In this document: positions 44,279 to 53,009 of the stretch, piece by piece | Layout: each line of letters starts with the position of its first letter | Position numbering within the stretch: the first letter of the stretch is position 1 | Origin: Pseudomonas sp. FP2309 | GTDB taxonomy: Bacteria > Pseudomonadota > Gammaproteobacteria > Pseudomonadales > Pseudomonadaceae | NCBI RefSeq assembly: GCF_030687575.1 | Contig: NZ_CP117439.1 | Coordinates: 5,347,501 to 5,411,500, forward strand | DNA length: 64,000 bases | Direction of reading: 5' to 3' | Position numbers and translations under genes: made by a program | Notes under the pieces: generated by a model | Seen by the model: only the letters and a program-made list of their open reading frames with translations | What the model was told of the DNA's origin: nothing | Database searches by the model: none

Positions 44279-45396
44279 TGCATAAGTTCGCGCATATCCT
44301 GCGCCTGGGAATCAAGGAACTCACCAGCCTGCGCCACGACAGCGTGCTGCTGCTGTTTCTGTTCTATGCCTTCACCGTCGCCATTTACATGCCTGCCGCC
44401 GGGTCTGTGATCGGCGTGCACAACGCCAGCGTGGCGTTTGTTGATGAAGATCACAGCGCACTCTCACGGCAGATGGCCGAGGCCCTGCAACCGCCGGAGT
44501 TCCAGGCACCGGCGCCACTGGCCTACGACCAACTGGACAAGGTAATGGACAGCGGCCAGTACACCTTCGTGGTCAATGTACCGGCCAACTTCCAGGCGGA
44601 CCTGTTGGCAGGTCGCGAGCCGGGCGTGCAGGTGAACGTCGACGCCACGGCCATGAGCCAAGCGTTTATGGGCGCCGGCTACATCGGGCGGATCTTCCAG
44701 GGCGAGCTGCTTGACTACAGCGGCCAGGCCGACACCGCCAGCGCCTCGCCGGCACGGCTGACCACCCGCGCGTTGTTTAATACCAACCTGGAAGGCGGCT
44801 GGTTCCTGGCGGTGATCCAGATCGTCAACAACATCACCATCCTCGCGATCGTCCTCACTGGCACTGCGCTGTTGCGTGAGCGCGAACACGGCACCCTCGA
44901 CCATCTGCTGGTGCTGCCGCTGACCGCCCTGGAAATCATGCTGGCGAAAATCTGGAGCAACATGTTGGTGGTGGTGCTGTGCACATGGGTCTCCTTGGAG
45001 GTGGTGGTCAAAGGCTTGCTCGGCGTGCCGCTGGCCGGTTCGCTGAGCCTGTTTCTGCTGGTGACGGCCCTGTACCTGTTTGCCAGCACCGCCCTGGGGA
45101 TCTTCCTCGCCACGCTCGCCCGCTCGACGCCGCAGTTCGGCTTGCTGGCGATCCCGGTGATTATCCCCATGCTGCTGCTTTCCGGCGGCAGTACGCCGCT
45201 GGACAGCATGCCCGACTGGCTGCAGTGGGTCATGCAGGGCTCGCCGTCGACACATTTTGTCAGCCTGAGTGCGGCGATCCTGTTCCGGGATGCGAGCGCG
45301 AGCGTGGTGTGGCCGGACCTGCTGGCGCTGGCGGCAATTGGCTTGCTGTTCTTTGCGGTGGCACTGGCCAGGTTCCGCAAAAGCCTGGCGTCCTGA
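44278..45396 (+). CDS. ABC-2 type permease (YhhJ-like)
   Basis: 372 residues, one N-terminal membrane segment (HDSVLLLFLFYAFTVAIYMP) then a large periplasmic loop (about 45-170) and five C-terminal segments from VIQIVNNITILAIVLTGTAL to LLALAAIGLLFFAVALARF. The LLREREHGTLDHLLVLPL motif is typical of the family. The start codon shares a base with the rbbA stop (TGATG). Third gene of the HlyD-RbbA-YhhJ operon. Confidence 0.9.
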   Translation: MHKFAHILRLGIKELTSLRHDSVLLLFLFYAFTVAIYMPAAGSVIGVHNASVAFVDEDHSALSRQMAEALQPPEFQAPAPLAYDQLDKVMDSGQYTFVVNVPANFQADLLAGREPGVQVNVDATAMSQAFMGAGYIGRIFQGELLDYSGQADTASASPARLTTRALFNTNLEGGWFLAVIQIVNNITILAIVLTGTALLREREHGTLDHLLVLPLTALEIMLAKIWSNMLVVVLCTWVSLEVVVKGLLGVPLAGSLSLFLLVTALYLFASTALGIFLATLARSTPQFGLLAIPVIIPMLLLSGGSTPLDSMPDWLQWVMQGSPSTHFVSLSAAILFRDASASVVWPDLLALAAIGLLFFAVALARFRKSLAS

Positions 45397-45495
45397 TCCG
45401 GACACATCCGCACCCACACCTGTCCGAACGGCCAGTCGTCGCCCAAGGCAGGCTTTGGCAGAATCCGGGGTCCGCCCATGCCAGAGGACCTTCTC

Positions 45496-47499
45496 GTGTC
45501 CCAGTTCGCCAGCACGTACAAACCGGCCATCGATGGCTTGCGGGCCATTGCAGTCATCAGCGTCATCGTCTTCCACCTGGACGTGTTCAGTCTGTTGCCC
45601 GGCGGGTTTACCGGCGTAGACATGTTCTTCGTGATTTCCGGGTATGTGATCAGCCAGTCGCTATGGGAGCGCCGTGACCTGACCTTCGGCCGCTACCTGG
45701 CGGACTTCTACCGGCGGCGCCTGCTGCGCATCATGCCCGCGCTGCTGACCGTGCTGAGCGTGAGCTTTGTGCTGGGCGCGATGTTCATGCCACAGTTCTG
45801 GCTCAGCGAGCTGATCGACAACACCGGCCTCGCGGCGTTTTTTGGCCTGAGCAATGTGGTGCTGGCCTGGAACACCGACACCTACTTTTCACCCAGCGCT
45901 GAACTCAACCCCTACCTGCACACCTGGTCGCTGGGGGTTGAGGAACAGTTCTATGTGATATTCCCCGCGCTGTTTTTTGTATGGCTTCGCTACCGGCAAC
46001 GATCAGCCGTTGTCTGGGCGCTGCTGCCATTGATGGCGATGGCTTCGCTGATCGTCAGCGCCTTCGAGGTGGACGCGGCGCCGTTGTCGGCATTTTATTT
46101 GTTGCCCGCACGCTTCTGGGAGCTGGCCGCGGGTGCGATCCTTTTTCAAGTCATTGGCATACGCGGTGTGACGCCAGGACTCAATCGCCTGGCCCCAGCC
46201 ATACTCGGCGGCGGCCTCGGTCTGGTGATCGTCGGTTGCCTGTACGCCGCCCCCAAGCAGTTTCCCTTTCCCTGGGCCATGGTCACGGTGGCCGGCTCGC
46301 TCTTGATGATCGCCGGGATCGTATTGCGCGGCGATTGCGCGCCAGGTGTCGTGCAGCGCGTGCTGCAGCTTCCGCAGGTCACCTACATCGGCCGACTGTC
46401 CTATTCGCTGTACCTGTGGCACTGGCCGGTCGCCGTTTTTTTGCGCTGGACCGTCGGGCTGGAGTGGTTGGCCGTACAGCTGGTTTACCCCGTGCTGGTA
46501 TTCGCCCTCGCGGCGACGTCCTATCACTGCATAGAAACGCCGATACGCAGCGGCCGGTCGGCCATGCAACGCAAGGCGTGGCTCACGTTTGCGAGTGGTT
46601 TGGGTGCTACCTGCCTGATGGCACTGTGCGCGCAGTGGGTGGCGCTGAACCCCGCCGCCCTGTCACTCAGCCAGACCCGCGACGCCTACACCTGGTATGC
46701 CTACAAACACTACCCCCAGGAAGACTTCGCAACCTTCAACGACCCTGCCCTGGCGGGGCGACAGTTGTTCGTCATGGGGGATTCGCACACAGCGGCCTAC
46801 CGCACCCTGCTCAAGCTTGTTTCGCTGAAGCTCGGCATCACGGTGGTGGAATACGAAAAAGGGGGTTGCAGCGTCGTCAGCCTGATCGGCCCCGACCCTG
46901 CACCCTGCGCCGCTGCCCGCGAAGCCCAACTTCAGGAAATCGAGGCCCGTGCAAAACCGGGTGACGTGGTGTTTCTCGCTTCGTTGCGCATGCCTGAGCT
47001 GGCCGGGCGCAGGTGGCAGGAGGGTGAAGCGGTTCTCGTTGACGAGGCCTCTGGCGAGCTGACCACCGAGCGCCTCAACGCCGCGCGAATCGATGCCGAC
47101 AGACTGTTGAGCCGCTTGCAGAAAGCGCGCCTCAACATCCTGATCGATGCCCCGAAACCGCTGTTCAAGGCCGCCCCCAATCGCTGCTCGGACAGCTTCA
47201 ACCGCATGAACCCTGTCTGCGCGCCGGGCCTGACGATGGCACGTGAGCAACTTGAACGGCTGCGCGCACCGCAAATGGGCGTGTTGCTCGCACTGCAATC
47301 ACGCTACCCGGCACTGCATGTCTGGGACCCGTTGCCGTTGCTGTGCCCCGGCCCGATCTGCTCGGCCTACGACGCCAACGGCAAACCGTTGTTCTTCGAC
47401 TCCAACCACCTCAGTGGCCATGGCAATCGCGTGCTTGAACCATCCTTCAGCGCAGCGTTGCTGAAGATCTGGCGCGTGACGCCGCCGGTTACTGAATGA
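45496..47499 (+). CDS. OafA/YrhL-type acyltransferase with C-terminal SGNH domain
   Basis: About 667 residues from GTG at 45496, which has AGAGGA 7 bases upstream; an ATG at 45478 in frame is the alternative. The N-terminal half is an acyltransferase-3 membrane domain with about ten segments (YKPAIDGLRAIAVISVIVFH with the catalytic H, LHTWSLGVEEQFYVIFPALF). The C-terminal periplasmic part is an SGNH hydrolase domain (FVMGDSHTAAYRTLLK with S of GDSH; FDSNHLSGHGNRV with D and H). Such proteins O-acetylate surface polysaccharides such as lipopolysaccharide. The 3' end overlaps the next gene, convergent, by 11 bp. Confidence 0.92.
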   Translation: MSQFASTYKPAIDGLRAIAVISVIVFHLDVFSLLPGGFTGVDMFFVISGYVISQSLWERRDLTFGRYLADFYRRRLLRIMPALLTVLSVSFVLGAMFMPQFWLSELIDNTGLAAFFGLSNVVLAWNTDTYFSPSAELNPYLHTWSLGVEEQFYVIFPALFFVWLRYRQRSAVVWALLPLMAMASLIVSAFEVDAAPLSAFYLLPARFWELAAGAILFQVIGIRGVTPGLNRLAPAILGGGLGLVIVGCLYAAPKQFPFPWAMVTVAGSLLMIAGIVLRGDCAPGVVQRVLQLPQVTYIGRLSYSLYLWHWPVAVFLRWTVGLEWLAVQLVYPVLVFALAATSYHCIETPIRSGRSAMQRKAWLTFASGLGATCLMALCAQWVALNPAALSLSQTRDAYTWYAYKHYPQEDFATFNDPALAGRQLFVMGDSHTAAYRTLLKLVSLKLGITVVEYEKGGCSVVSLIGPDPAPCAAAREAQLQEIEARAKPGDVVFLASLRMPELAGRRWQEGEAVLVDEASGELTTERLNAARIDADRLLSRLQKARLNILIDAPKPLFKAAPNRCSDSFNRMNPVCAPGLTMAREQLERLRAPQMGVLLALQSRYPALHVWDPLPLLCPGPICSAYDANGKPLFFDSNHLSGHGNRVLEPSFSAALLKIWRVTPPVTE

Positions 47500-47896
47500 T
47501 CAGGTTGTTGAACAACAGGTCCTCGACCATCGGCTTGCCGGTTTCGTCGTTCATCACTTGCTGGGTTTGCTTGAGGGCTTCCTGGCGCAGCTTCTCTTTG
47601 CCTTCGACCGTACTCATGGCCTCGTTGGTCTGCTGGGTGAACAACGCCACCAATTGGTTACGAATCAACGCGTCGTTGGCTTTGACGGCAGCCGCAGCCT
47701 CGGTGCCGGTCACGCGCAGGGCGATATCGGCCTTGAACACCTTGAGCTTCGCCGTGCCGTCCAGGCCATAGTTGCCCACAAACGGCGGGCTCAGGCTGAT
47801 ATAGCTGACCTTCGGCGCCTCGCCTTCTTTGGCTTCTTCGGCCTGGGCTGCCATCGGCAAGGTCAGGGCCAGCATCAACAGGATCCACGCTTTCAC
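47489..47896 (-). CDS. FliL-like periplasmic protein with signal peptide
   Basis: 135 residues: cleavable-looking signal (MKAWILLMLALTLPMAAQA/EEAKEG) followed by a FliL-like domain: VSYISLSPPFVGNYGLDGTA, LKVFKADIALRVTGTEAAAA, LIRNQLVALFTQQTNEAM and the tail MVEDLLFNNLIIQ. Flagellar FliL has an uncleaved membrane segment and sits in a flagellar operon; here there is neither. Function unknown; a role in surface or periplasmic organisation is only a guess. Confidence 0.85.
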   Translation of the reverse strand: MKAWILLMLALTLPMAAQAEEAKEGEAPKVSYISLSPPFVGNYGLDGTAKLKVFKADIALRVTGTEAAAAVKANDALIRNQLVALFTQQTNEAMSTVEGKEKLRQEALKQTQQVMNDETGKPMVEDLLFNNLIIQ

Positions 47897-48046
47897 AGTT
47901 CATTCCTCGAATTCGGTTGCCGGGTAGCATAACGCTAGCAAGGCTGAGTACAAGCTTATGGCGACTTATCAGGCCAGGGCATGCTCGTTGACCCACGGGC
48001 GCACCCTCCTACACTTATCGGCCACGACACCAAAAGGAATAGCCCG

Positions 48047-49024
48047 ATGAAAGCTGTGCTGTGCAAAGCCTTCGGCCCCGCCGAAACCCTGGTGCTGGAA
48101 GAGATCGCCGGCCCCGCGATCAAGAAGAACGAAATCCTGCTGGACGTGCACGCCGCGGGGGTGAATTTCCCGGACACCCTGATCATCGAGGGCAAGTACC
48201 AATTCAAACCGCCGTTTCCGTTTTCGCCGGGCGGTGAAGCGTCGGGCGTGGTCAGCGAAGTGGGGGAAAAGGTCAGCCATCTGAAAGTCGGTGATCGGGT
48301 CATGGCCCTCACCGGCTGGGGCAGTTTTGCCGAACAGGTCGCAGTGCCGGGTTACAACGTGCTGCCAATCCCGCCGAGCATGGACTTCAATACCGCCGCG
48401 GCCTTCAGCATGACCTACGGCACCTCGATGCACGCGCTCAAGCAACGGGCCAACCTGCAACCCGGCGAGACCCTGCTGGTACTCGGAGCCTCGGGCGGCG
48501 TGGGCCTGGCCGCCGTGGAAATCGGCAAGGCCATGGGCGCCCGTGTGATCGCAGCGGCGAGCAGCGCCGACAAACTCGCCGTGGCCAAGGCCGCTGGTGC
48601 TGACGATCTGATCAATTACAGCGAAGCCAGCCTCAAAGACGAGATCAAGCGCCTGACAGATGGCAACGGCGCCGATGTGATCTACGACCCGGTGGGCGGC
48701 GACCTGTTTGACCAGGCCATCCGTGCCATCGCCTGGAATGGCCGTTTGCTGGTGGTGGGCTTTGCCAGCGGACGCATTCCCGAGCTGCCGGTGAACCTCG
48801 CATTGCTCAAGGGCGCGGCGGTGGTTGGGGTGTTCTGGGGCTCGTTCGCCCAGCGTCAGCCTCAGGACAATGCAGCGAACTTCAACCAGCTGTTTGGCTG
48901 GTTTGCCGAAGGCAAATTGAAGCCGCTGGTGTCGCAGCTTTACCCGCTGGAGCAAGCCGCACAGGCCATCAACGACTTGGGGCAGCGCAAGGCAGTCGGC
49001 AAGGTCGTTGTGCAGGTGCGCTGA
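48047..49024 (+). CDS. Zinc-independent NADPH:quinone oxidoreductase family protein
   Basis: 325 residues of the medium-chain reductase superfamily. N-terminal GroES-like part (MKAVLCKAFGPAETLVLEEI, VNFPDTLIIEGKYQFKPPFP), Rossmann motif GASGGVGLAAVEIGKAMGAR, and WGSFAQRQPQDN. The cysteine and histidine ligands of zinc members are absent, placing it with quinone oxidoreductase-type enzymes acting on quinones or enones with NADPH. AAGGA lies 8 bases before the ATG at 48047. Monocistronic, followed by a REP pair. Confidence 0.9.
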   Translation: MKAVLCKAFGPAETLVLEEIAGPAIKKNEILLDVHAAGVNFPDTLIIEGKYQFKPPFPFSPGGEASGVVSEVGEKVSHLKVGDRVMALTGWGSFAEQVAVPGYNVLPIPPSMDFNTAAAFSMTYGTSMHALKQRANLQPGETLLVLGASGGVGLAAVEIGKAMGARVIAAASSADKLAVAKAAGADDLINYSEASLKDEIKRLTDGNGADVIYDPVGGDLFDQAIRAIAWNGRLLVVGFASGRIPELPVNLALLKGAAVVGVFWGSFAQRQPQDNAANFNQLFGWFAEGKLKPLVSQLYPLEQAAQAINDLGQRKAVGKVVVQVR

Positions 49025-49041
49025 CCTGAAATGCAATCAGA

Positions 49042-49124
49042 TGTGCGGGCTTGCTCGCGAATACGCTACGTCAGCAGCACAAGTGCTGACTGAATCACCG
49101 CATTCGCGAGCAAGCCCGCGCACA
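49042..49124. repeat. Inverted REP pair
   Basis: TGTGCGGGCTTGCTCGCGAAT (49042-49062) and its near-perfect reverse complement ending at 49124 (2-base difference). Between them GTCAGCA...TGCTGAC (49070-49090) forms an inner hairpin. The GGGCTTGCTCGCG core is the classical Pseudomonas REP. It follows the oxidoreductase stop by about 20 bp. Confidence 0.9.
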
Positions 49125-49307
49125 TTTGAGCTTCATGCCCCTGAAGAATCTATTCACGACCATCACTTACTCATCTGCGACATGTTCATTAAAGAACATG
49201 CAATTGCTCTTATTTCCTGTGTTTGACGCCAAGACACGATGCTATTTTCGGTAATGAAACTGTAACATTCGCATCCGCAGTCAAAACAAGAAATCTGGAG
49301 CTCTTGA

Positions 49308-50645
49308 ATGTTTGCTTTCTTTCGTCCTGCCGCGCACCAGGCGCCCCTGCCTGAAGAAAAAATAGACAGTACCTACCGACGACTGCGCTGGCAGATCTTC
49401 GCCGGCATTTTCTTCGGTTACGCCGGTTACTACCTGCTGCGCAAGAACTTCTCCCTGGCCATGCCCTACCTGATCGACGAGGGCTACACCCGCGGTGAGC
49501 TGGGCCTGGCGATGTCCGCCATCGCCATTGCCTACGGGCTGTCCAAGTTCCTGATGGGCCTGGTCTCCGACCGTTCCAACCCACGCTACTTCCTGCCCTT
49601 CGGCCTGCTGGTGTCGGCAGGTGTGATGTTCATTTTCGGTTTCGCGCCTTGGGCCACGTCCAGCGTGACCATGATGTTCATTTTGCTGTTCATCAACGGT
49701 TGGGCCCAAGGCATGGGCTGGCCGCCGAGTGGACGCACCATGGTGCACTGGTGGTCGCAGAAGGAACGCGGCGGCGTGGTGTCGGTGTGGAACGTGGCGC
49801 ATAACGTCGGCGGCGGCCTGATCGGCCCACTGTTCCTGTTGGGGATGGCGTGGTTCAACGACTGGCACGCAGCCTTCTACGTACCGGCCACCGTGGCCCT
49901 GTTGGTGGCGGCGTTTGCCTTCATCACCATGCGCGACACCCCGCAATCGGTGGGCCTGCCGCCGATCGAGCAGTACAAGAACGACTACCCCGAAGGGTAC
50001 GACGCCAGCCACGAAGACGAATTCAGCGCCAAGGAAATCTTCGTCAAGTACGTGCTGCGCAACAAAATGCTGTGGTACATCGCCTTCGCCAACGTTTTTG
50101 TTTACCTGCTGCGCTACGGCGTACTGGACTGGGCACCGACCTACCTCAAGGAAGCCAAGCACTTCACGGTCGACAAGTCGTCCTGGGCGTACTTCTTCTA
50201 TGAATGGGCGGGTATTCCGGGCACGCTGCTGTGCGGCTGGATGTCGGACAAGATCTTCCGTGGCAACCGTGGCCTGACCGGCATTGTGTTCATGGCGCTG
50301 GTGACTGTGGCCACCCTGGTGTACTGGCTCAACCCACCGGGCAACCCGATGGTCGACATGATTGCGCTGTTCTCCATCGGCTTCCTGATCTACGGCCCGG
50401 TGATGCTGATCGGTCTGCAGGCGCTGGAGTTGGCACCGAAGAAAGCCGCCGGCACTGCGGCGGGTTTCACCGGCTTGTTCGGGTACCTGGGTGGCTCGGT
50501 GGCCGCGAGTGCGGCCATGGGCTACACCGTGGACCATTTCGGCTGGGATGGCGGCTTTGTCCTGTTGGTCGGCGCGTGCCTGCTGGCGATCGCGTTCTTG
50601 ATCCCAACGCTGTGGCACACCAATAGCGTCAGCTCGGCGCGTTAA
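49308..50645 (+). CDS. glpT: Glycerol-3-phosphate transporter GlpT
   Basis: 445-residue major-facilitator antiporter of the organophosphate:phosphate group, with 12 membrane segments. Family motifs: [20 protein letters not shown] and [16 protein letters not shown] near the N-terminus, [17 protein letters not shown], and [21 protein letters not shown]. coli GlpT exchanges glycerol-3-phosphate for phosphate. GGAG lies upstream of the ATG. No other glp gene is adjacent. The TAA overlaps the stop of the convergent next gene. Confidence 0.94.
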   Translation: MFAFFRPAAHQAPLPEEKIDSTYRRLRWQIFAGIFFGYAGYYLLRKNFSLAMPYLIDEGYTRGELGLAMSAIAIAYGLSKFLMGLVSDRSNPRYFLPFGLLVSAGVMFIFGFAPWATSSVTMMFILLFINGWAQGMGWPPSGRTMVHWWSQKERGGVVSVWNVAHNVGGGLIGPLFLLGMAWFNDWHAAFYVPATVALLVAAFAFITMRDTPQSVGLPPIEQYKNDYPEGYDASHEDEFSAKEIFVKYVLRNKMLWYIAFANVFVYLLRYGVLDWAPTYLKEAKHFTVDKSSWAYFFYEWAGIPGTLLCGWMSDKIFRGNRGLTGIVFMALVTVATLVYWLNPPGNPMVDMIALFSIGFLIYGPVMLIGLQALELAPKKAAGTAAGFTGLFGYLGGSVAASAAMGYTVDHFGWDGGFVLLVGACLLAIAFLIPTLWHTNSVSSAR

Positions 50646-51295
50646 TCGCCTGAGCAACCCTTTGCACAACGCTTGAGCCGCGCCTCCAGATTCTTGTCTG
50701 GCATGGCGTGGCTGCGCAGGGCGTTCACGGTCTGCTCGACATAATCGCGAGTGGTACCGTAACGCCCGCAAGCGCTTTGCAGCACATGGTTGAGCACGAT
50801 ATCCGGCAAATTACCGGCGTAGCTGGGCAAGTGCCGTTCTAAAACAAACCCTAACGCCTGTACCTGACTGCCATCTTCAAGACGGCAACTGAGCCAGTGC
50901 GGACGGTATGAAGGGTAAGGCATCTCGCGCTGCCACAAGGCGTAAAGCGAAGCTTCCAGTTGGTCCTCCGGCAAGCGGTAGGCAAACCCACTGCAAGAAC
51001 CACCGCGATCCAACCCGAACACCAGCCCCGGCAACTCCGGCGTGCCCCGATGCTCGTGAGACCACAGGTACAGGCCTCGATGATAACCATGCACCCGCGC
51101 CCGCACGCGCTCGGTCGATGAACATTCAGGGCGCCAGATCAACGAACCGTACGCAAATAGCCAGACCGGGCCACCCTTGTGCCGGCCCATGGTGGCCTGC
51201 ATCGAGCTCATTAACTGTTCGTGAGTGAGTTGCGGCCCCAGATCGAGGCGCGGCGGGTAAGCCAATTGCAGAAGATCGGTTTCTATGGCGGTCAT
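50642..51295 (-). CDS. ChaC-family gamma-glutamylcyclotransferase
   Basis: 217 residues. [11 protein letters not shown] at about 44-54 is the ChaC substrate loop; the catalytic glutamate is probably in [13 protein letters not shown] near 82-94, with [11 protein letters not shown] after it. ChaC enzymes cleave glutathione to 5-oxoproline and Cys-Gly. The C-terminus is basic and cysteine-containing ([10 protein letters not shown]). Convergent with glpT with a 4-base stop overlap. Divergent from the 51568 gene over 272 bp. Confidence 0.93.
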   Translation of the reverse strand: MTAIETDLLQLAYPPRLDLGPQLTHEQLMSSMQATMGRHKGGPVWLFAYGSLIWRPECSSTERVRARVHGYHRGLYLWSHEHRGTPELPGLVFGLDRGGSCSGFAYRLPEDQLEASLYALWQREMPYPSYRPHWLSCRLEDGSQVQALGFVLERHLPSYAGNLPDIVLNHVLQSACGRYGTTRDYVEQTVNALRSHAMPDKNLEARLKRCAKGCSGD

Positions 51296-51567
51296 GGCGA
51301 AAAGCGCTGCGCTCCTGTGTGTTACCAGATGTAAGCAACTTTACCGTAATCGCAGCGCGGCGCTGCAACCGTATGGCGCAAAAAACCGCCTTCCGCGGCA
51401 CTTATAGCCTAATGAGATTTTTCCTACAGAAGTAATACCTTAAATGCATAAGCATAGGCGGCCATGTTTCAGCGCAGGTTCAGGCCCCTCAGGCCATTAC
51501 CCGCCAAACTGCACGGGTTTAGCGACCCACATTAGCCGCCCGTTCGAACGACTACCGAGGTCGATGC

Positions 51568-52044
51568 ATGAAGTATCTTTTTTCCGGTTTGCTGCTATTG
51601 CTGCAGACCACTGCCGCCCTGGCTAACGACACGGCCCCTCAAGACGACAAAGGCTTCTGGTACGCACAAACCAGCCTCTACACCCGACATTTTTCACCAG
51701 ACCCAAAGCACAACAATAATCAGGACCTGATCAATCTGGAGCGTAACGAAGCATCGGGGTTGGTGTATGGCGGGGCGACGTTTCGCAACTCCTTCAGCCA
51801 GCGCTCGTATTACGTCTACGCCGGCAAGCGCTATGACATCGCCGAGTCGCCGCTCTACGTGAAGGTAACCGCAGGCGCGCTGCAGGGCTATCGCGGCAAG
51901 TACCGCGATAAAATCCCGCTCAACCGCTTCGGCGTGGCTCCGGCGATCATCCCTTCCGTGGGCGTGAACTTCGGGCCCGTGGCCAGTGAGCTGGTGTTGC
52001 TGGGTTTCAATGCGGCGATGCTGACCGCAGGCGTGCGGTTCTAA
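51568..52044 (+). CDS. Small outer-membrane beta-barrel protein, possibly PagP-like
   Basis: 158 residues: signal peptide (MKYLFSGLLLLLQTTAALA/ND), mature start KGFWYAQTSLYTRHFSPDP, alternating strands such as YYVYAGKRYDIAESPLYVKV, and a terminal aromatic residue (LTAGVRF) recognised by the Bam machine. The size and pattern suit an eight-stranded barrel. Similar proteins in Pseudomonas carry a misleading transporter annotation, and a divergent PagP (lipid A palmitoyltransferase) has been described; a catalytic role is not demonstrated here. Convergent with the reductase gene; stop codons overlap. Confidence 0.72.
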   Translation: MKYLFSGLLLLLQTTAALANDTAPQDDKGFWYAQTSLYTRHFSPDPKHNNNQDLINLERNEASGLVYGGATFRNSFSQRSYYVYAGKRYDIAESPLYVKVTAGALQGYRGKYRDKIPLNRFGVAPAIIPSVGVNFGPVASELVLLGFNAAMLTAGVRF

Positions 52045-53009
52045 GGGCGCGGCGCGTAGGCAAATACGTCGGCACGCATCTGGTGCGCATCCATGCCGGC
52101 GTCCACCAGCGCATCCAGCGTGCCGTAGATCATCGCGGGTGAGCCGCTGGCGTAGACGTGCACGGCCTTGAGGTCGGCAATGTCTTCACACACGGCTTCA
52201 TGGAGCAGGCCGCAACGCCCGTTCCAACCGCACAGGTCGCTGACCACTTTGTGCAGGAACAGGTTGGGCAGTTGCTGCCACTGTTCCCAGTGCTCAATGG
52301 TGTAAAAGTCTTCCGGGCGGCGCACGCCCCAGTACAGGTGCACCGGGTGCTTGAACCCGGTAGCCCGGCAATGCTCGATCAGGCTGTGCATCTGCGCCAT
52401 GCCGGTGCCGGCGGCGATCAACACCAAGGGCCCATCCGGCAATTCGGCCAGGTGGGTATCGCCAAAGGGCAGCTCGATGCGCGCCATCCGGGTGCGTTGC
52501 AGTTGCTCCAGCAGGTTGCGCGCGCTGTCCTCACGGACCAGCACGTGCAACTCCAGCTCGCGCCCGGCATGGGGCGCCGAGGCCAGGGAAAACGCCGATT
52601 TCTCGCCGTTTTCCCGTTCAATCATCAGGTATTGGCCTGCGTGGTAACGCACGGCCTTGCCGGCTGGGGCGCGCAGGCGTACGCGCCACACATCGCCACC
52701 CACCTCCACGCACTCGCTCAATTGGCACGACAACTTGCGCAACGGCAACTCTCCCGGCGCCAGCACGCCATCCCACAACACAACGCAATCTTCCAGCGGC
52801 TCGGCGATGCAGGTGTAGAACTCACCGTGATCACGCACCTCACCGGCTTGCTGCACACGTCCTTCCACCAGCAGCGCCGCACACACGTGGCACACGCCGT
52901 TGCGGCAGGCTTGAGGACATTCATAGCCCAGGCGGCGCGCACCTTCGAGGATTCGTTCGCCGGGGACCAGCTCCAGCACAGCGCCGGAAGGTTGCAGGGT
53001 TACACGCAT
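52041..53009 (-). CDS. Ferredoxin-NAD(P)H reductase-type flavoprotein (2Fe-2S + FAD/NAD domains)
   Basis: 322 residues. N-terminal plant-type 2Fe-2S domain with C35, C40, C43 and C67 (QACRNGVCHVC, FYTCIAE) and an extra C31; then an FAD domain (YHAGQYLMIE, SAFSLASAP) and an NAD domain (LIAAGTGMAQMHSLIEH, HLYWGVRRPEDFY). Related to CDP-6-deoxyglucoseen reductase-type and phenol/toluene reductase components, with unknown partner. The ATG at 53009 overlaps the ubiD stop (ATGA), so it is coupled to UbiD. Confidence 0.9.
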   Translation of the reverse strand: MRVTLQPSGAVLELVPGERILEGARRLGYECPQACRNGVCHVCAALLVEGRVQQAGEVRDHGEFYTCIAEPLEDCVVLWDGVLAPGELPLRKLSCQLSECVEVGGDVWRVRLRAPAGKAVRYHAGQYLMIERENGEKSAFSLASAPHAGRELELHVLVREDSARNLLEQLQRTRMARIELPFGDTHLAELPDGPLVLIAAGTGMAQMHSLIEHCRATGFKHPVHLYWGVRRPEDFYTIEHWEQWQQLPNLFLHKVVSDLCGWNGRCGLLHEAVCEDIADLKAVHVYASGSPAMIYGTLDALVDAGMDAHQMRADVFAYAPRP

